A stretch of 64,000 nucleotides of DNA from JBMNCQ01 sp049366715. Lineage in GTDB: Bacteria; Bacillota; Peptococcia; Peptococcales; BICA1-8. Positions 52,693 to 60,930 of this stretch are shown here, piece after piece. Every line of letters begins with the position of its first letter. The stretch's first letter is position 1. Made by a program: the position numbers and the translations under genes. Below the pieces are notes generated by a model. The model saw nothing but the letters and a program-made list of their open reading frames with translations, did no database searches and was not told the DNA's origin. Location: the NCBI GenBank assembly GCA_049366715.1, contig JBMNCQ010000037.1, positions 1-64,000 of the forward strand, read 5' to 3'.

Positions 52693-52818
52693 ATCCTTGT
52701 TTTTGACAAGGGCAGTCTTGTAGAGCGGGGCAGCCATGAACTGCTTCTTGAGAAGGAAGGCCTGTATGCACAGCTTTGGAAGGTTCAGGAGGAGGCCCGA
52801 GGGTGGAAGATCGCCTAA
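52693..52818 (+). pseudogene. C-terminal fragment of an ABC exporter ATPase
   Basis: The 41 codons to the TAA at 52816 read ILVFDKGSLVERGSHELLLE, then a KEGLYAQLWKVQ segment, the end of an exporter-type ABC ATPase just after the H-loop (normally VLDxGxIVExGxHEELL). No start, Walker or signature motifs exist upstream. It is a deletion remnant. Confidence 0.7.
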
Positions 52819-52985
52819 GGGACAGGATATGACCGCCCAAAGGGTGAAAAAATGTCAGTGTGGGTATTCAGCTAAACTTTGCCCGCAATGATATTTTTTG
52901 TTTAGTGGGAATACCGTTAGGAAAGGTGAAAATATTAAGCAGCGCGGCTAGGAGAAAATTGGAGGTTCTTCATTTCCGGGGAAAT

Positions 52986-53036
52986 GTCGGGGCTTCCTGT
53001 AGATGATGTTTATTACCATCTACAGGAAACCCCGAC
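52986..53036. terminator. Large 20-bp stem-loop after the cupin gene
   Basis: 52986-53005 pairs with 53017-53036 (one mismatch) around an 11-base loop, eight bases past the leftward cupin stop. The T-tract on that strand is short (ATTTCC), so it is an imperfect terminator. Confidence 0.5.
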
Positions 53037-53043
53037 TCAATGG

Positions 53044-53403
53044 TTAAATTTGGGGGAGGTTTTTTATGGTTCTTTCATTTACTATATTGCCTGTATTTAA
53101 AGTAGTTTTCGCTTCGATAAGCATTACATGAACTTCTTCTTCAGCAACAGGCATATGCTCTGTCCCTCTGGGGATCACAATGCATTCTCCTTCCTGAAGC
53201 CGGATGTCTTTGTCCGTAAATTTAATTGTCAGGATTCCCTTAAGCACATAAAACATTTCGTCCTCATTCTCATGAGTGTGCCAGATAAAATCTCCTTTGA
53301 ATTTGGCTACTTTTACATAGGACTCGTTGACTTCACTGATAACCCTGGGACTCCAGAATTCATTAAATAGACTAAGTTTTTCGGCAAGATTAATTTTCTC
53401 CAT
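53044..53403 (-). CDS. Cupin-domain protein
   Basis: 119-residue single-domain cupin. Motif 1 is WHTHENEDEMFYVLKGIL (His, His, Glu ligands) and motif 2 is IPRGTEHMPVAEEEVHV (His). A metal-binding small protein, probably sensory or enzymatic, function not assigned. The ATG at 53403 follows a GGGAGG site; a longer frame upstream has no such signal. It stands alone. The stretch 53404-53771 shows only an extended -10 (TGC-TATAAT, 53554-53562) possibly serving the next gene. Confidence 0.8.
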   Translation of the reverse strand: MEKINLAEKLSLFNEFWSPRVISEVNESYVKVAKFKGDFIWHTHENEDEMFYVLKGILTIKFTDKDIRLQEGECIVIPRGTEHMPVAEEEVHVMLIEAKTTLNTGNIVNERTIKNLPQI

Positions 53404-53771
53404 TTTAGATACCTCCCGTTTTTTTATATTATGCTGTTGCAATGCAGCAAAATTGACCATCTTCAGGAGAGGAGCAAATCCCCGGAAGATAAAGAAGAGA
53501 TGAAAAGAGTTCTTATTTCAGGGCGGCGTTCTGACCGGTAATTATAAAATTTGTGCTATAATCATGATGTGCAAAATTATTATACGTTTTTATCTCTTTC
53601 CATTCAATCCGGTTAGTGAAGAATAACCGAAATTTGGAAGTAGTTATTGATATTGCGGACGATATAAGAATTAAGACCATTCAATCCTGCGGAAACGGAT
53701 AATAAAGAGCAGGTCCCGGATAAGCCAGGTGAACATTTCTTAACTGCCGCTTCAAAAAGAGGGATTAAATT

Positions 53772-54356
53772 ATGCTGATTGATTTAACTGTTTTAGTAAC
53801 CGCCAAGATCACCAGGAATGCGCAGACTAATTTGGATAAAGCATCATTTGGTCACTTAGGAACGCATTTTGACGTAATGAACAAACGATTTCCTTTAGAA
53901 TGTTTAGAACGGGCGGGAATTGTATTTGACGTTTCAAGAATCAGCCATCGAGATATCGAAGCTGCTGATTTTCCTCTGAATTTGGTGGAAAGGGGGATGT
54001 TTGTTGCCTTTTACACCGGATATATCGAGAGAGTACCTTATGGGACAAGGCAATATTTTTCTGAACACCCTCAGTTGTCCCATGAACTTATCCGTATTCT
54101 GCTGGATAAAAAAGTATCTATAATCGGTGTAGACTTTGCGGGTGTTCGTCGGGGAAAGGAACATACGCCAACGGATCAAATTTGTGCTGACGGGGGCGTA
54201 TTTATTGTTGAGAATCTGTGTAATTTAAAAAAGCTTCTGGCGGGCCGGACTGCAGGAACCTTTCAAGCCAATACCTATCCGATGAATTTTGCAAATATGA
54301 CCGGACTTCCTTGCAGGGTAGTGGCTAAAACAGACCTAACCGGCATAGAGGAATGA
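53772..54356 (+). CDS. Cyclase/kynurenine-formamidase-like protein
   Basis: 194 residues. The metal motif of the cyclase family is present as GHLGTHFD (His28, His32, Asp34; consensus HxGTHxDxPxH), though the following Pro-x-His is replaced by VMNK, and the C-terminal FIVENLCNLKKL is typical. Members hydrolyse N-formyl or cyclic amide bonds. The missing last His may alter metal binding. Weak ribosome site (GAGGG). Solitary gene; 54357-54662 shows no feature. Confidence 0.75.
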   Translation: MLIDLTVLVTAKITRNAQTNLDKASFGHLGTHFDVMNKRFPLECLERAGIVFDVSRISHRDIEAADFPLNLVERGMFVAFYTGYIERVPYGTRQYFSEHPQLSHELIRILLDKKVSIIGVDFAGVRRGKEHTPTDQICADGGVFIVENLCNLKKLLAGRTAGTFQANTYPMNFANMTGLPCRVVAKTDLTGIEE

Positions 54357-54662
54357 GGCTGCTGGGTACTAATTGATAAGGCAGAGAATACCTGAAATTA
54401 CGAAGAATTATAATGAAGCGCAATATTTGCCGGCTAAAAATCTGGTTGATAACTTTTTAGAAATTCATCACAGCTAGGTATAATCTGATAATCGCTTAGA
54501 AAGGCAGTAATTGGAGATACTTTAAAGGGAAGATTCTTATATTATTTGCAGAGGGCTGCTTTATGGAATTTACACCACCGGGTGTAATCAAGATTTTATA
54601 GAACTGTGCCATTTATCAGACTAATGCCGGGTTCAAAATCTGATGAGTAGGGGTTTCTTAAA

Positions 54663-55394
54663 TTGTGCACAAATAAAATAACCAAACAATTTTTTAAAGT
54701 TATGATAGTTATCTTAGTATTTGCAATTCCTTTTTATTTGGAACACTATTATACTCCACGATATTCGCCCTATGAAAATATTTTGCTGAATAAAATAGTA
54801 GCGAAATGCGATTCTGTAATGATGTTTATTAATAATAATATAGATAGTCCAACAGATGAAAAGTATTTAAAAGTAAAACAGGAGTTCCATGAAATCATAA
54901 ATGATAAATTTTTTTTAATTCGTGAACAAACTGTTATGAACAAAATTATTAAAGATGAATACACATTAACGCGAGGGCAAATGGAAATTCTTAATGATAA
55001 AATAGATCAGGTTTCCCGGTGGGAAAAAAGGTTTTCCGTATCGGTATTGGAAAATTTATTTGCTCTACAAGATTTTTCACCACTTTTAAAAACTGCCCGG
55101 GGAAATTTTAATGGATATCAAGGGAAAGATATCAAGATAAAATATGTAGATTCTAAATATTTTATTAATTTAGAAGGCGGCTCTATAGTGATTCCCGATG
55201 GGGCAGGGCCGTCTGAGGCGGTAACTATGGAGAGTGTAGCTTCCGTAAGGTTTTTTTTGATTTTTACCGCAGACCAAAAATATTATCTCCGCAGGCCGTG
55301 GGGGGATTATCAGATGTCTGGTAATGACAAGAGCTTAGAGGTTAAAAGTACTGCCTTAAACTTTAAATTGACGGGCAGGATAATTCATAGATAG
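54663..55394 (+). CDS. Membrane-anchored protein of unknown function
   Basis: 243 residues from a TTG start with GTAGGGG nine bases upstream. One N-terminal membrane anchor (FKVMIVILVFAIPFYL, about 11-26) is followed by a soluble, Lys- and Asn-rich region outside the cell with helical character and a beta-rich C-terminal half. No motif or family is recognised. The codon use is AT-rich compared with the neighbours. Confidence 0.6.
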   Translation: MCTNKITKQFFKVMIVILVFAIPFYLEHYYTPRYSPYENILLNKIVAKCDSVMMFINNNIDSPTDEKYLKVKQEFHEIINDKFFLIREQTVMNKIIKDEYTLTRGQMEILNDKIDQVSRWEKRFSVSVLENLFALQDFSPLLKTARGNFNGYQGKDIKIKYVDSKYFINLEGGSIVIPDGAGPSEAVTMESVASVRFFLIFTADQKYYLRRPWGDYQMSGNDKSLEVKSTALNFKLTGRIIHR

Positions 55395-55558
55395 ATATAT
55401 GATTATTTAGGTATATACCTGCGGTTAAGCAATATGAAAAAGGAAAGGAAGATAAAGATTTAATTGCATTTGGGGACTATTTTTTCTCTATTAGGAGGCA
55501 CCCCTCAAAGGACACTACCTGCGTGACAGGTTAGTTTTATATTAAATCGGAGGTTATC

Positions 55559-56266
55559 ATGGGACAAACAATGATCGGAATATTAGCGGGGATGGGGCCG
55601 AGGTCTAGTTCACCTTTTTTGGAATTGGTTCTTGATCAGTGTCAAATTCAATATGGAGCACAATTTGATCTGGATTACCCTCCAATTATGATGTATTCCC
55701 TGCCTACACCATTTTATGTTGATAAAGAGATGGATCATGCCGTTATGAAGGGGACGATAATAGAGGGCTTGAAAAAGCTGGCGGCAACGGGGGTAGATTT
55801 CATTGCGATGCCCTGTAATTCAGCCCATATTTATTTTGCTGATTTAAAAAGTTCAATTGAGGTTCCTTTATTAAACATTGTTGAGGAAACATTAAAGTGT
55901 CTACCCGGTAAAAAACAGCGGGTTACTATTTTGGCAGCTGAGGCGACCTTTAATTCAGAGGTATATCAGCAAGGAATCATAGCCAAAGGACATGAATTTG
56001 CTTTTAAGAGTTCCTGGCAGCCAAAGGTGGATCAGATGATCAAATTAATTAAAGCTAAGGAAGAGATGAAAAATATTATAAAATACTGGCAGGAATTGTT
56101 AGATGAAGTTGCGAAACTGGAGATTGAAAGTTTGATAATAGCTTGTACGGACTTAACTATGTTAAATATTAAGAATGGGCTGAATTTAAATATCTATGAT
56201 TCAGCCGAAGCTTTAGCGAAGTCTGTAGTTAAAAATTATATTTGTTTACAAGGGAATAAAGGCTGA
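55559..56266 (+). CDS. Aspartate/glutamate racemase family protein
   Basis: 235 residues, two-domain Asp/Glu racemase fold. The catalytic cysteines are Cys86 (AMPCNSAHIYF) and Cys196 (IIACTDLTML); GILAGMGPRSS opens the protein as in aspartate racemases. It interconverts L and D forms of an acidic amino acid without PLP. GGAGG site upstream; a short stem with T-rich tail (56269-56305) follows. The next gene is a PLP decarboxylase-like protein. Confidence 0.9.
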   Translation: MGQTMIGILAGMGPRSSSPFLELVLDQCQIQYGAQFDLDYPPIMMYSLPTPFYVDKEMDHAVMKGTIIEGLKKLAATGVDFIAMPCNSAHIYFADLKSSIEVPLLNIVEETLKCLPGKKQRVTILAAEATFNSEVYQQGIIAKGHEFAFKSSWQPKVDQMIKLIKAKEEMKNIIKYWQELLDEVAKLEIESLIIACTDLTMLNIKNGLNLNIYDSAEALAKSVVKNYICLQGNKG

Positions 56267-56268
56267 CA

Positions 56269-56310
56269 TAAACACTGAATCAAAAAAGATACGGTGTTTT
56301 ATTTTTATTA
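56269..56310 (+). terminator. Weak terminator after the racemase gene
   Basis: AAACACTG (56269-56276) pairs with CGGTGTTT (56291-56298, one G-U pair), followed by TATTTTTATTATTTTT. Confidence 0.5.
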
Positions 56311-56352
56311 TTTTTCAGACAAAATTATTGTAAATACAAGGAGGAAAATTTT

Positions 56353-57759
56353 ATGGGAGGAAGCCCTATCCAGCAAAAAATGTTTGCGGAGTTAAATGAC
56401 AAAACAATTTTTGACCGGTCCCAAAACTGCGGATATGCATACTTATTGCAGGCAGCGGAACGGAATGTTTATCCTTCAGAAGAAGCATTGCAAAATCTGC
56501 AAGTGTTTGCAGAGGATCTATCCCGAAACTCGACACCAAGTAAAGATATTATCGAGCTTTTAAACAAATTTGGTTCTCCGGCGACTGTATCCCAAGTAGG
56601 GGGAAGATATTTTGGCTTTGTCAACGGAAGTATGGTGCCGGCAGGATTAGCTGCCAGGCTGTTGGCTGATTTCTGGGATCAAAATACCGCAATGCAGGTT
56701 ATTTCCCCTATTGCAGCCAAACTGGAAAGAGTTGTGGAAAAATGGCTGCAGCAGATATTTGGCTTAAGTGATAATACGGTAGCAGGTTTTGTAAGTGGCA
56801 CATCAACTGCTACTTTTAGTGGGTTAGCAGCGGCAAGATATAGAATTCTTCAAAAAAGAGGCTGGGATGTAAATTCCCGGGGATTGTTTGGTGCTCCCCG
56901 GATCCGGGTTGTTCTTGGTAAACAGGCCCATTCAACGGTCCTTAAAGCGATCGGCTTATTAGGTTTTGGGAAAGATCATATTGAATGGGTTGATACAGAT
57001 GAGCAGGGGCGGATCAAACCGGAGTTAATACCGGAATTAGATAACAATACCATTCTGATTTTACAAGGGGGAAATGTAAATTCAGGGGCCTTTGATCCTT
57101 TTGAGGAGATTTGTATTAAAGCCAAAGAGAGGGATGCCTGGGTTCATATTGACGGCGCTTTTGGGCTCTGGGCCGGTGCCGTTGAGGAGTTAAAGCATCT
57201 TACCAAAGGGATGGAAAAAGCCGACTCCTGGAGTGTGGATGGGCACAAGACCTTGAATACTCCCTATGACAGTGGTATTATCCTCTGTAAAGACAAAGAG
57301 GCATTAGTATCTGCTTTGCACATGACCGGGGCATATATAATTTTGGGAGAAGAAAGGGACGGGATGTTTTTTACCCCTGAGATGTCCAGAAGAGCCAGGA
57401 TTGTGGAATTATGGGCAACATTAAAATTCCTGGGCCAAACAGGGATCGGGGAGATGATTTGGGGGATGCACCAGAGAGCTCTTCAGTTTGCGGAGGAATT
57501 GGGTCAGAACGGATTTGAGATTCTTAACGATGTTGTGTTTAATCAGGTTTTGGTGTTTTGCGAAACTAGCGAACTGACGAAAAAAACACTAAAAGGAATC
57601 CAAGACTTAAGGGTCTGCTGGTGTGGTGGTTCCCAGTGGCAGGGCAGGGATGTTATCAGGATTAGCGTATGTTCCTGGGCCACAACGGCTAAAGACGTGA
57701 GTCTTTCGGTAGAATCCTTTATCAAGGCCAGGGATTTAGCCAGGGCTGAAATATCATAA
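56353..57759 (+). CDS. PLP-dependent group II decarboxylase-like protein
   Basis: 468 residues, fold type I. The cofactor Lys is Lys299 in SWSVDGHKTLNTPYDSG, preceded by the Asp-containing HIDGAFGLWAG and the FVSGTSTATFSGLAAARY phosphate-site region. This is the pattern of the group II decarboxylase family (glutamate, aromatic and diaminobutyrate decarboxylases), here a divergent branch often labelled aminotransferase. Substrate unknown; adjacency to an Asp/Glu racemase hints at an acidic amino acid. AAGGAGG site upstream. Confidence 0.85.
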   Translation: MGGSPIQQKMFAELNDKTIFDRSQNCGYAYLLQAAERNVYPSEEALQNLQVFAEDLSRNSTPSKDIIELLNKFGSPATVSQVGGRYFGFVNGSMVPAGLAARLLADFWDQNTAMQVISPIAAKLERVVEKWLQQIFGLSDNTVAGFVSGTSTATFSGLAAARYRILQKRGWDVNSRGLFGAPRIRVVLGKQAHSTVLKAIGLLGFGKDHIEWVDTDEQGRIKPELIPELDNNTILILQGGNVNSGAFDPFEEICIKAKERDAWVHIDGAFGLWAGAVEELKHLTKGMEKADSWSVDGHKTLNTPYDSGIILCKDKEALVSALHMTGAYIILGEERDGMFFTPEMSRRARIVELWATLKFLGQTGIGEMIWGMHQRALQFAEELGQNGFEILNDVVFNQVLVFCETSELTKKTLKGIQDLRVCWCGGSQWQGRDVIRISVCSWATTAKDVSLSVESFIKARDLARAEIS

Positions 57760-57846
57760 ATCTTTTAAAAGGGCAGGAAGTTAATTTTGACGGTTCTTTG
57801 GCAGGGCATCTAATTTTGTGATTAGTTTTTAATAAGGTGGTTGAAG

Positions 57847-58698
57847 ATGTTAACAGATGAACTTAGCTCAAAAAAAATACAGCGTATTGTTTCTCTGGTT
57901 CCTTCCGTTACGGAAATCCTCTATTTTTTAGGCCTGGAAGACCGGATAGCGGGGGTAACCGAAAATTGCAATTACCCAAAAGAAGCTGCAGGCAAATTTA
58001 AAGTGGGCACCTTCGGCTATCCCCAACTGGAGAAAATTATTTCCCTTAAACCGGATATTGTCTTAGGAGATAAGGCTCTTCACGGTAGGTTTCAGGCAGA
58101 GCTTGAAAAGCAAGACATTATATTTTTAGATACCACTACCGCAAAGGTTGAAGATATTTTTAGGCTGATGGAGGAGTTGGGAAAGATAACGGGGACTGCA
58201 ACAAAGTCTCACACATCCCTGACACTACTGCAAGAAAGGCTTGCCAAAGTGCGCAGCGCAGCGGACCGGAGAAAACCGAGGGTTTTTTACCTAATGAGTA
58301 CAGAGCCTTTTGTTACACCGGGACCTCGATCTTGTCAATATGATGCATTAAAACTGGCCGGCGCCCGGTTATTGGACTTTCAAACCCCTGACTCCTATGC
58401 TAAGGTTGGTTGGCAGCAGATTAAAAAGTTCGATCCGGAAGTAATACTTTTCTGCGGGGTTGCCAAAGGACAGGTACCTCCCCTAAAATGCAAAGGATGT
58501 CTTGCTAAGAAACCCATCTGCCGGAGAACCGCGGATGATATTAGAACGGGTCAATGGCAGGAATTAAACGCCGTTAGAAAAGGCAGGCTTTATCCTATCT
58601 CTTGTGCTACCATCTGCAGGCCGGGGCCGAGATTAATTGAGGGGGTAGAAAAGCTGCACAATTTATTGACAAATGTACCTTTAACAGCCACAGAATAG
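57847..58698 (+). CDS. Cobalamin-binding/BtuF-like protein without signal peptide
   Basis: 283 residues with the periplasmic-binding fold of the vitamin B12/metal-chelate family (RIVSLVPSVTEILYFLGLEDRIAGVTENCNYP). It lacks any signal peptide or lipobox and so should stay in the cytoplasm, unlike BtuF. A Cys-rich insert CKGCLAKKPIC lies near residues 216-226, with more Cys in SCATICRPGPR near the end. No ABC permease or ATPase is nearby. It may be a cytoplasmic corrinoid- or metal-cluster-binding protein. The ATG at 57847 has AAGGTGG seven bases upstream. Confidence 0.75.
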   Translation: MLTDELSSKKIQRIVSLVPSVTEILYFLGLEDRIAGVTENCNYPKEAAGKFKVGTFGYPQLEKIISLKPDIVLGDKALHGRFQAELEKQDIIFLDTTTAKVEDIFRLMEELGKITGTATKSHTSLTLLQERLAKVRSAADRRKPRVFYLMSTEPFVTPGPRSCQYDALKLAGARLLDFQTPDSYAKVGWQQIKKFDPEVILFCGVAKGQVPPLKCKGCLAKKPICRRTADDIRTGQWQELNAVRKGRLYPISCATICRPGPRLIEGVEKLHNLLTNVPLTATE

Positions 58699-58735
58699 CC
58701 TTTATGCTGTCCAAGAAAGGTTGAGGTGGTAAAAT

Positions 58736-59221
58736 ATGTTTACCGGCGAAGAGCTTTTATCCTCGGATAAAAGTGTTTTCCGGGAAGTCCCTTCTGAGAT
58801 ATATTCAGGGAAAAATTAAAAAATACGAACACCTGCCAAAGAAGCACCGGGTTAATGCTTAGCGCTGCTGCTAACGTAAAATGGGATGAAGGGGACAAGA
58901 TTACTACAACAACTATTGCGGAATACTCATTCCCTTTTAGCTGATGAAAAAACCATAACGGTACGGCAGTGTATCCAGGAGCTGGGTACAATAGTTCCTT
59001 ATAAAAGTAACTTACATGATAAAATTGCTCAGGAACTGATGAGTATTAATCTCACGGAAGTAAAAGAAACCATGAGAAAACTTATCTTCCTGGATCTTGG
59101 GTGTGCTCGCCTTGATCAGAAAATACCAGATTATAGATGAAATAGAGAGTTATATTTTCGGAGCTCTCTCCGGAGGAGTGTTGGACAAGAAAGCTGTGCG
59201 GGAGCTAAAAATGATATTATA
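58736..59221 (+). pseudogene. HEAT-repeat protein, multiply frameshifted remnant
   Basis: Pieces of one protein lie in different frames: ANVKWDEGDKI (around 58870-58905), then LADEKTITVRQCIQELGTIVPYKSNL... in the frame of 58886-59140, then KYQIIDEIESYIFGALSGG to a TAG at 59219. The middle piece resembles HEAT-like repeat proteins (TVRQCIQ...Y K...L...I...L). At least two frameshifts make it non-functional. No other gene is seen between 58699 and 59303. Confidence 0.55.
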
Positions 59222-59303
59222 GTACTCACTGGGGGGAAACGCCGTACCTAGCTGTTTGTGAACTTGAGAAAGAAGGCTGTTAGAGAAGTAGAGGTGAGGA
59301 AAG

Positions 59304-59618
59304 TTGAATACAGCAACCTGGATTGGTGTATATATGCCGTTGTTTATCTTGTTTTTTTTGATCATACCGCAACAGCGGGAAAGGGAAAAGGCAGTATTAT
59401 TGAAGATGAAAAAGGGAAGGGGTGTGTTCGCTGTGACCAATGAGATTATTAAAAAATATATCGGAAAGAATTGTAGGATATCCACCGGTTCGTTTGGGAC
59501 AACAGTAGTAGGAACAATTGTGGAAGTAAATGAAAACTGGCTTGAGGTTGAAACGAAAAAAGGTAAGGAATTAATAAATGCCGATTTTATTCAAAATATT
59601 AAAGTAAAGGATATTTAA
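59304..59618 (+). CDS. Small membrane protein: YajC-like N-terminus plus LSm/SH3-like C-terminus
   Basis: 104 residues from a TTG start with GAGGTGAGGA upstream. One membrane segment (WIGVYMPLFILFFLIIP) followed by a basic stretch gives a YajC-like front. The second half (about 48-104: IGKNCRISTGSFGTTVVGTIVEVNENWLEVETKKG) has the five-strand, small-barrel pattern seen in LSm/SH3-like modules. An internal start at about 59433 could give the barrel alone. Function unknown. Confidence 0.6.
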   Translation: MNTATWIGVYMPLFILFFLIIPQQREREKAVLLKMKKGRGVFAVTNEIIKKYIGKNCRISTGSFGTTVVGTIVEVNENWLEVETKKGKELINADFIQNIKVKDI

Positions 59619-59666
59619 TAAAAAGTAGTATTGTTCTAGTAAGGGAGAAAGACAAGGGGTTAGCCA

Positions 59667-60017
59667 ATGATTGGTAAATTTGAGCTAACGGAAGGACAGG
59701 TGCAGCCTGTACTATCGATCAGAACCAGAACATCTGTGGATAATCTGCCGCAGGAAATAGGGAAGGCCTATGGTGCTATTATGCAGTATTTGATAGAAAT
59801 AGGGGAAGAGCCGCTGGATTTTCCTTTTTGTGCTTATTACAATCTGGATATGGAAAATTCAGATGTGGAAATGGGGCCGGTTTATGATGCTCTGAGCAAA
59901 TGGATTGCAGAAAATGGTTATGCACCTGCCGGGACTGTTTATGAATTATATTATAATTCTCCTCTGGATGTACCGGAGAAGGAGCTTCTAACGAAAATTG
60001 TCTTTCCCCTGAAATAG
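59667..60017 (+). CDS. GyrI-like/AraC effector-binding domain protein, apparently internally deleted
   Basis: 116 residues. The first part (1 to about 72, ending NSDVEMG) and the last (from PVYDALSKWIAENGY) are typical of GyrI-like small-molecule-binding proteins, normally about 150 residues. The segment that usually lies between them, including the FPV... loop and the Y-x-x-L-G strand, is missing; the join is at Gly-Pro, in frame. It may be a deletion by recombination at short repeats. Binding function is doubtful. Confidence 0.7.
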   Translation: MIGKFELTEGQVQPVLSIRTRTSVDNLPQEIGKAYGAIMQYLIEIGEEPLDFPFCAYYNLDMENSDVEMGPVYDALSKWIAENGYAPAGTVYELYYNSPLDVPEKELLTKIVFPLK

Positions 60018-60147
60018 CTGCTGATAGTAGATGCCATGCCGCAAAGGAAGGGTTAAGGAATTGTACCGAGGTGCAATTCCTTTTGTCGTTAGAGGTAAAT
60101 TAATCCGAACTTCTCTGCCGGGACATATTTAATTTTCAGCCCATATG

Positions 60148-60161
60148 GTGTAAAATTACAC
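60148..60161. promoter_or_regulatory. Palindrome in the leader of the next gene
   Basis: GTGTAA-AA-TTACAC lies 38 bases before the ATG at 60199 and just upstream of CTATAAG, a possible -10. Candidate operator. Confidence 0.35.
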
Positions 60162-60198
60162 TATAAGAGTAAGCGGTAAAGAAGGGAGATTTTGTTAG

Positions 60199-60567
60199 AT
60201 GGCCGAGGATAAAAAAGTTATTTTATTGACCCGCTGGACCGCGAGATTAACAAGCATAGGCTTTACGGGGCTATTCATCTTATTTCTCATTGGTGAGGGC
60301 AATATAAGCGGTCTTAGTATTATCGAGCTGGAACTGTTTTTATTTGTACCGGTAATTTTTATTCTGGGGTGTATAATAGGATGGACGAGAGAACTCTGGG
60401 GAGGGAGTTTAATTTTCGTAAGCGTTATTGGTTTCAACGTCATTGATATTATTGCCTCCTGGGGCTTTTCCGGCGAGATAGAATTCTGGTTCCTGATTAT
60501 ACCCGGTGTTTTCTTCCTCTTGACATTTTATCTGGCAAATAGCATGCGGTACAATAAAAAGTTTTAA
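60199..60567 (+). CDS. Small four-helix integral membrane protein
   Basis: 122 residues with four predicted membrane segments (about 17-33, 43-60, 67-88, 95-113), starting MAEDKKVILLTRWTARL. It resembles uncharacterised DUF7670-type proteins; no function is known. AAGGGAG site upstream. A perfect 9-bp stem (AGGTGCCGG 60569-60577 with CCGGCACCT 60582-60590) follows without a T-tract. Confidence 0.65.
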   Translation: MAEDKKVILLTRWTARLTSIGFTGLFILFLIGEGNISGLSIIELELFLFVPVIFILGCIIGWTRELWGGSLIFVSVIGFNVIDIIASWGFSGEIEFWFLIIPGVFFLLTFYLANSMRYNKKF

Positions 60568-60609
60568 AAGGTGCCGGATCCCCGGCACCTAAGATCACAT
60601 AACCAGGGC

Positions 60610-60773
60610 GGTGGCGGCAAACAGAGCTGCAAACTGCCGGATCTTCAGAAAATCGCCGGAAAAGCTGCTGTATTGTATGACCGGGAGGATGAGCTCCCGG
60701 AGGTCTGGCGGTAAGCGAGCGGGGTAATAGAGCTGATTTTGTTGTTGTGGGAAAGCAAAATAATATGGAATAA
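60610..60773 (+). pseudogene. Coding-like remnant, possibly the end of a methyltransferase or similar enzyme
   Basis: One frame reads KLPDLQKIAGKAAVLYDREDELPEVWR then stops (60712-60714); a shifted frame continues GNRADFVVVGKQNNME to TAA at 60771. The second part looks like the C-terminal strand of a SAM methyltransferase (ADYVVLGKK type). No start or upstream part exists. Tentative. Confidence 0.25.
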
Positions 60774-60809
60774 AAAAATCCCCTCAGACTGGTGTGCCGG
60801 GGGATTTTT
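60774..60809. terminator. Bidirectional terminator
   Basis: AAAAATCCCC (60774-60783) pairs perfectly with GGGGATTTTT (60800-60809), with A- and T-tracts suited to both strands; it lies between the rightward membrane-protein gene and the leftward aminotransferase. Confidence 0.8.
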
Positions 60810-60930
60810 AAAATCTCATCTTACCGGAAAATTAAAGATTAAAGTTTAGATATTACTTATTTGTTTAGGATATTAGGATAGCTTTCATTTTTTTAAAAGA
60901 CCTTTGTTTTAAGGTTTAGCTTGGTGGGGT

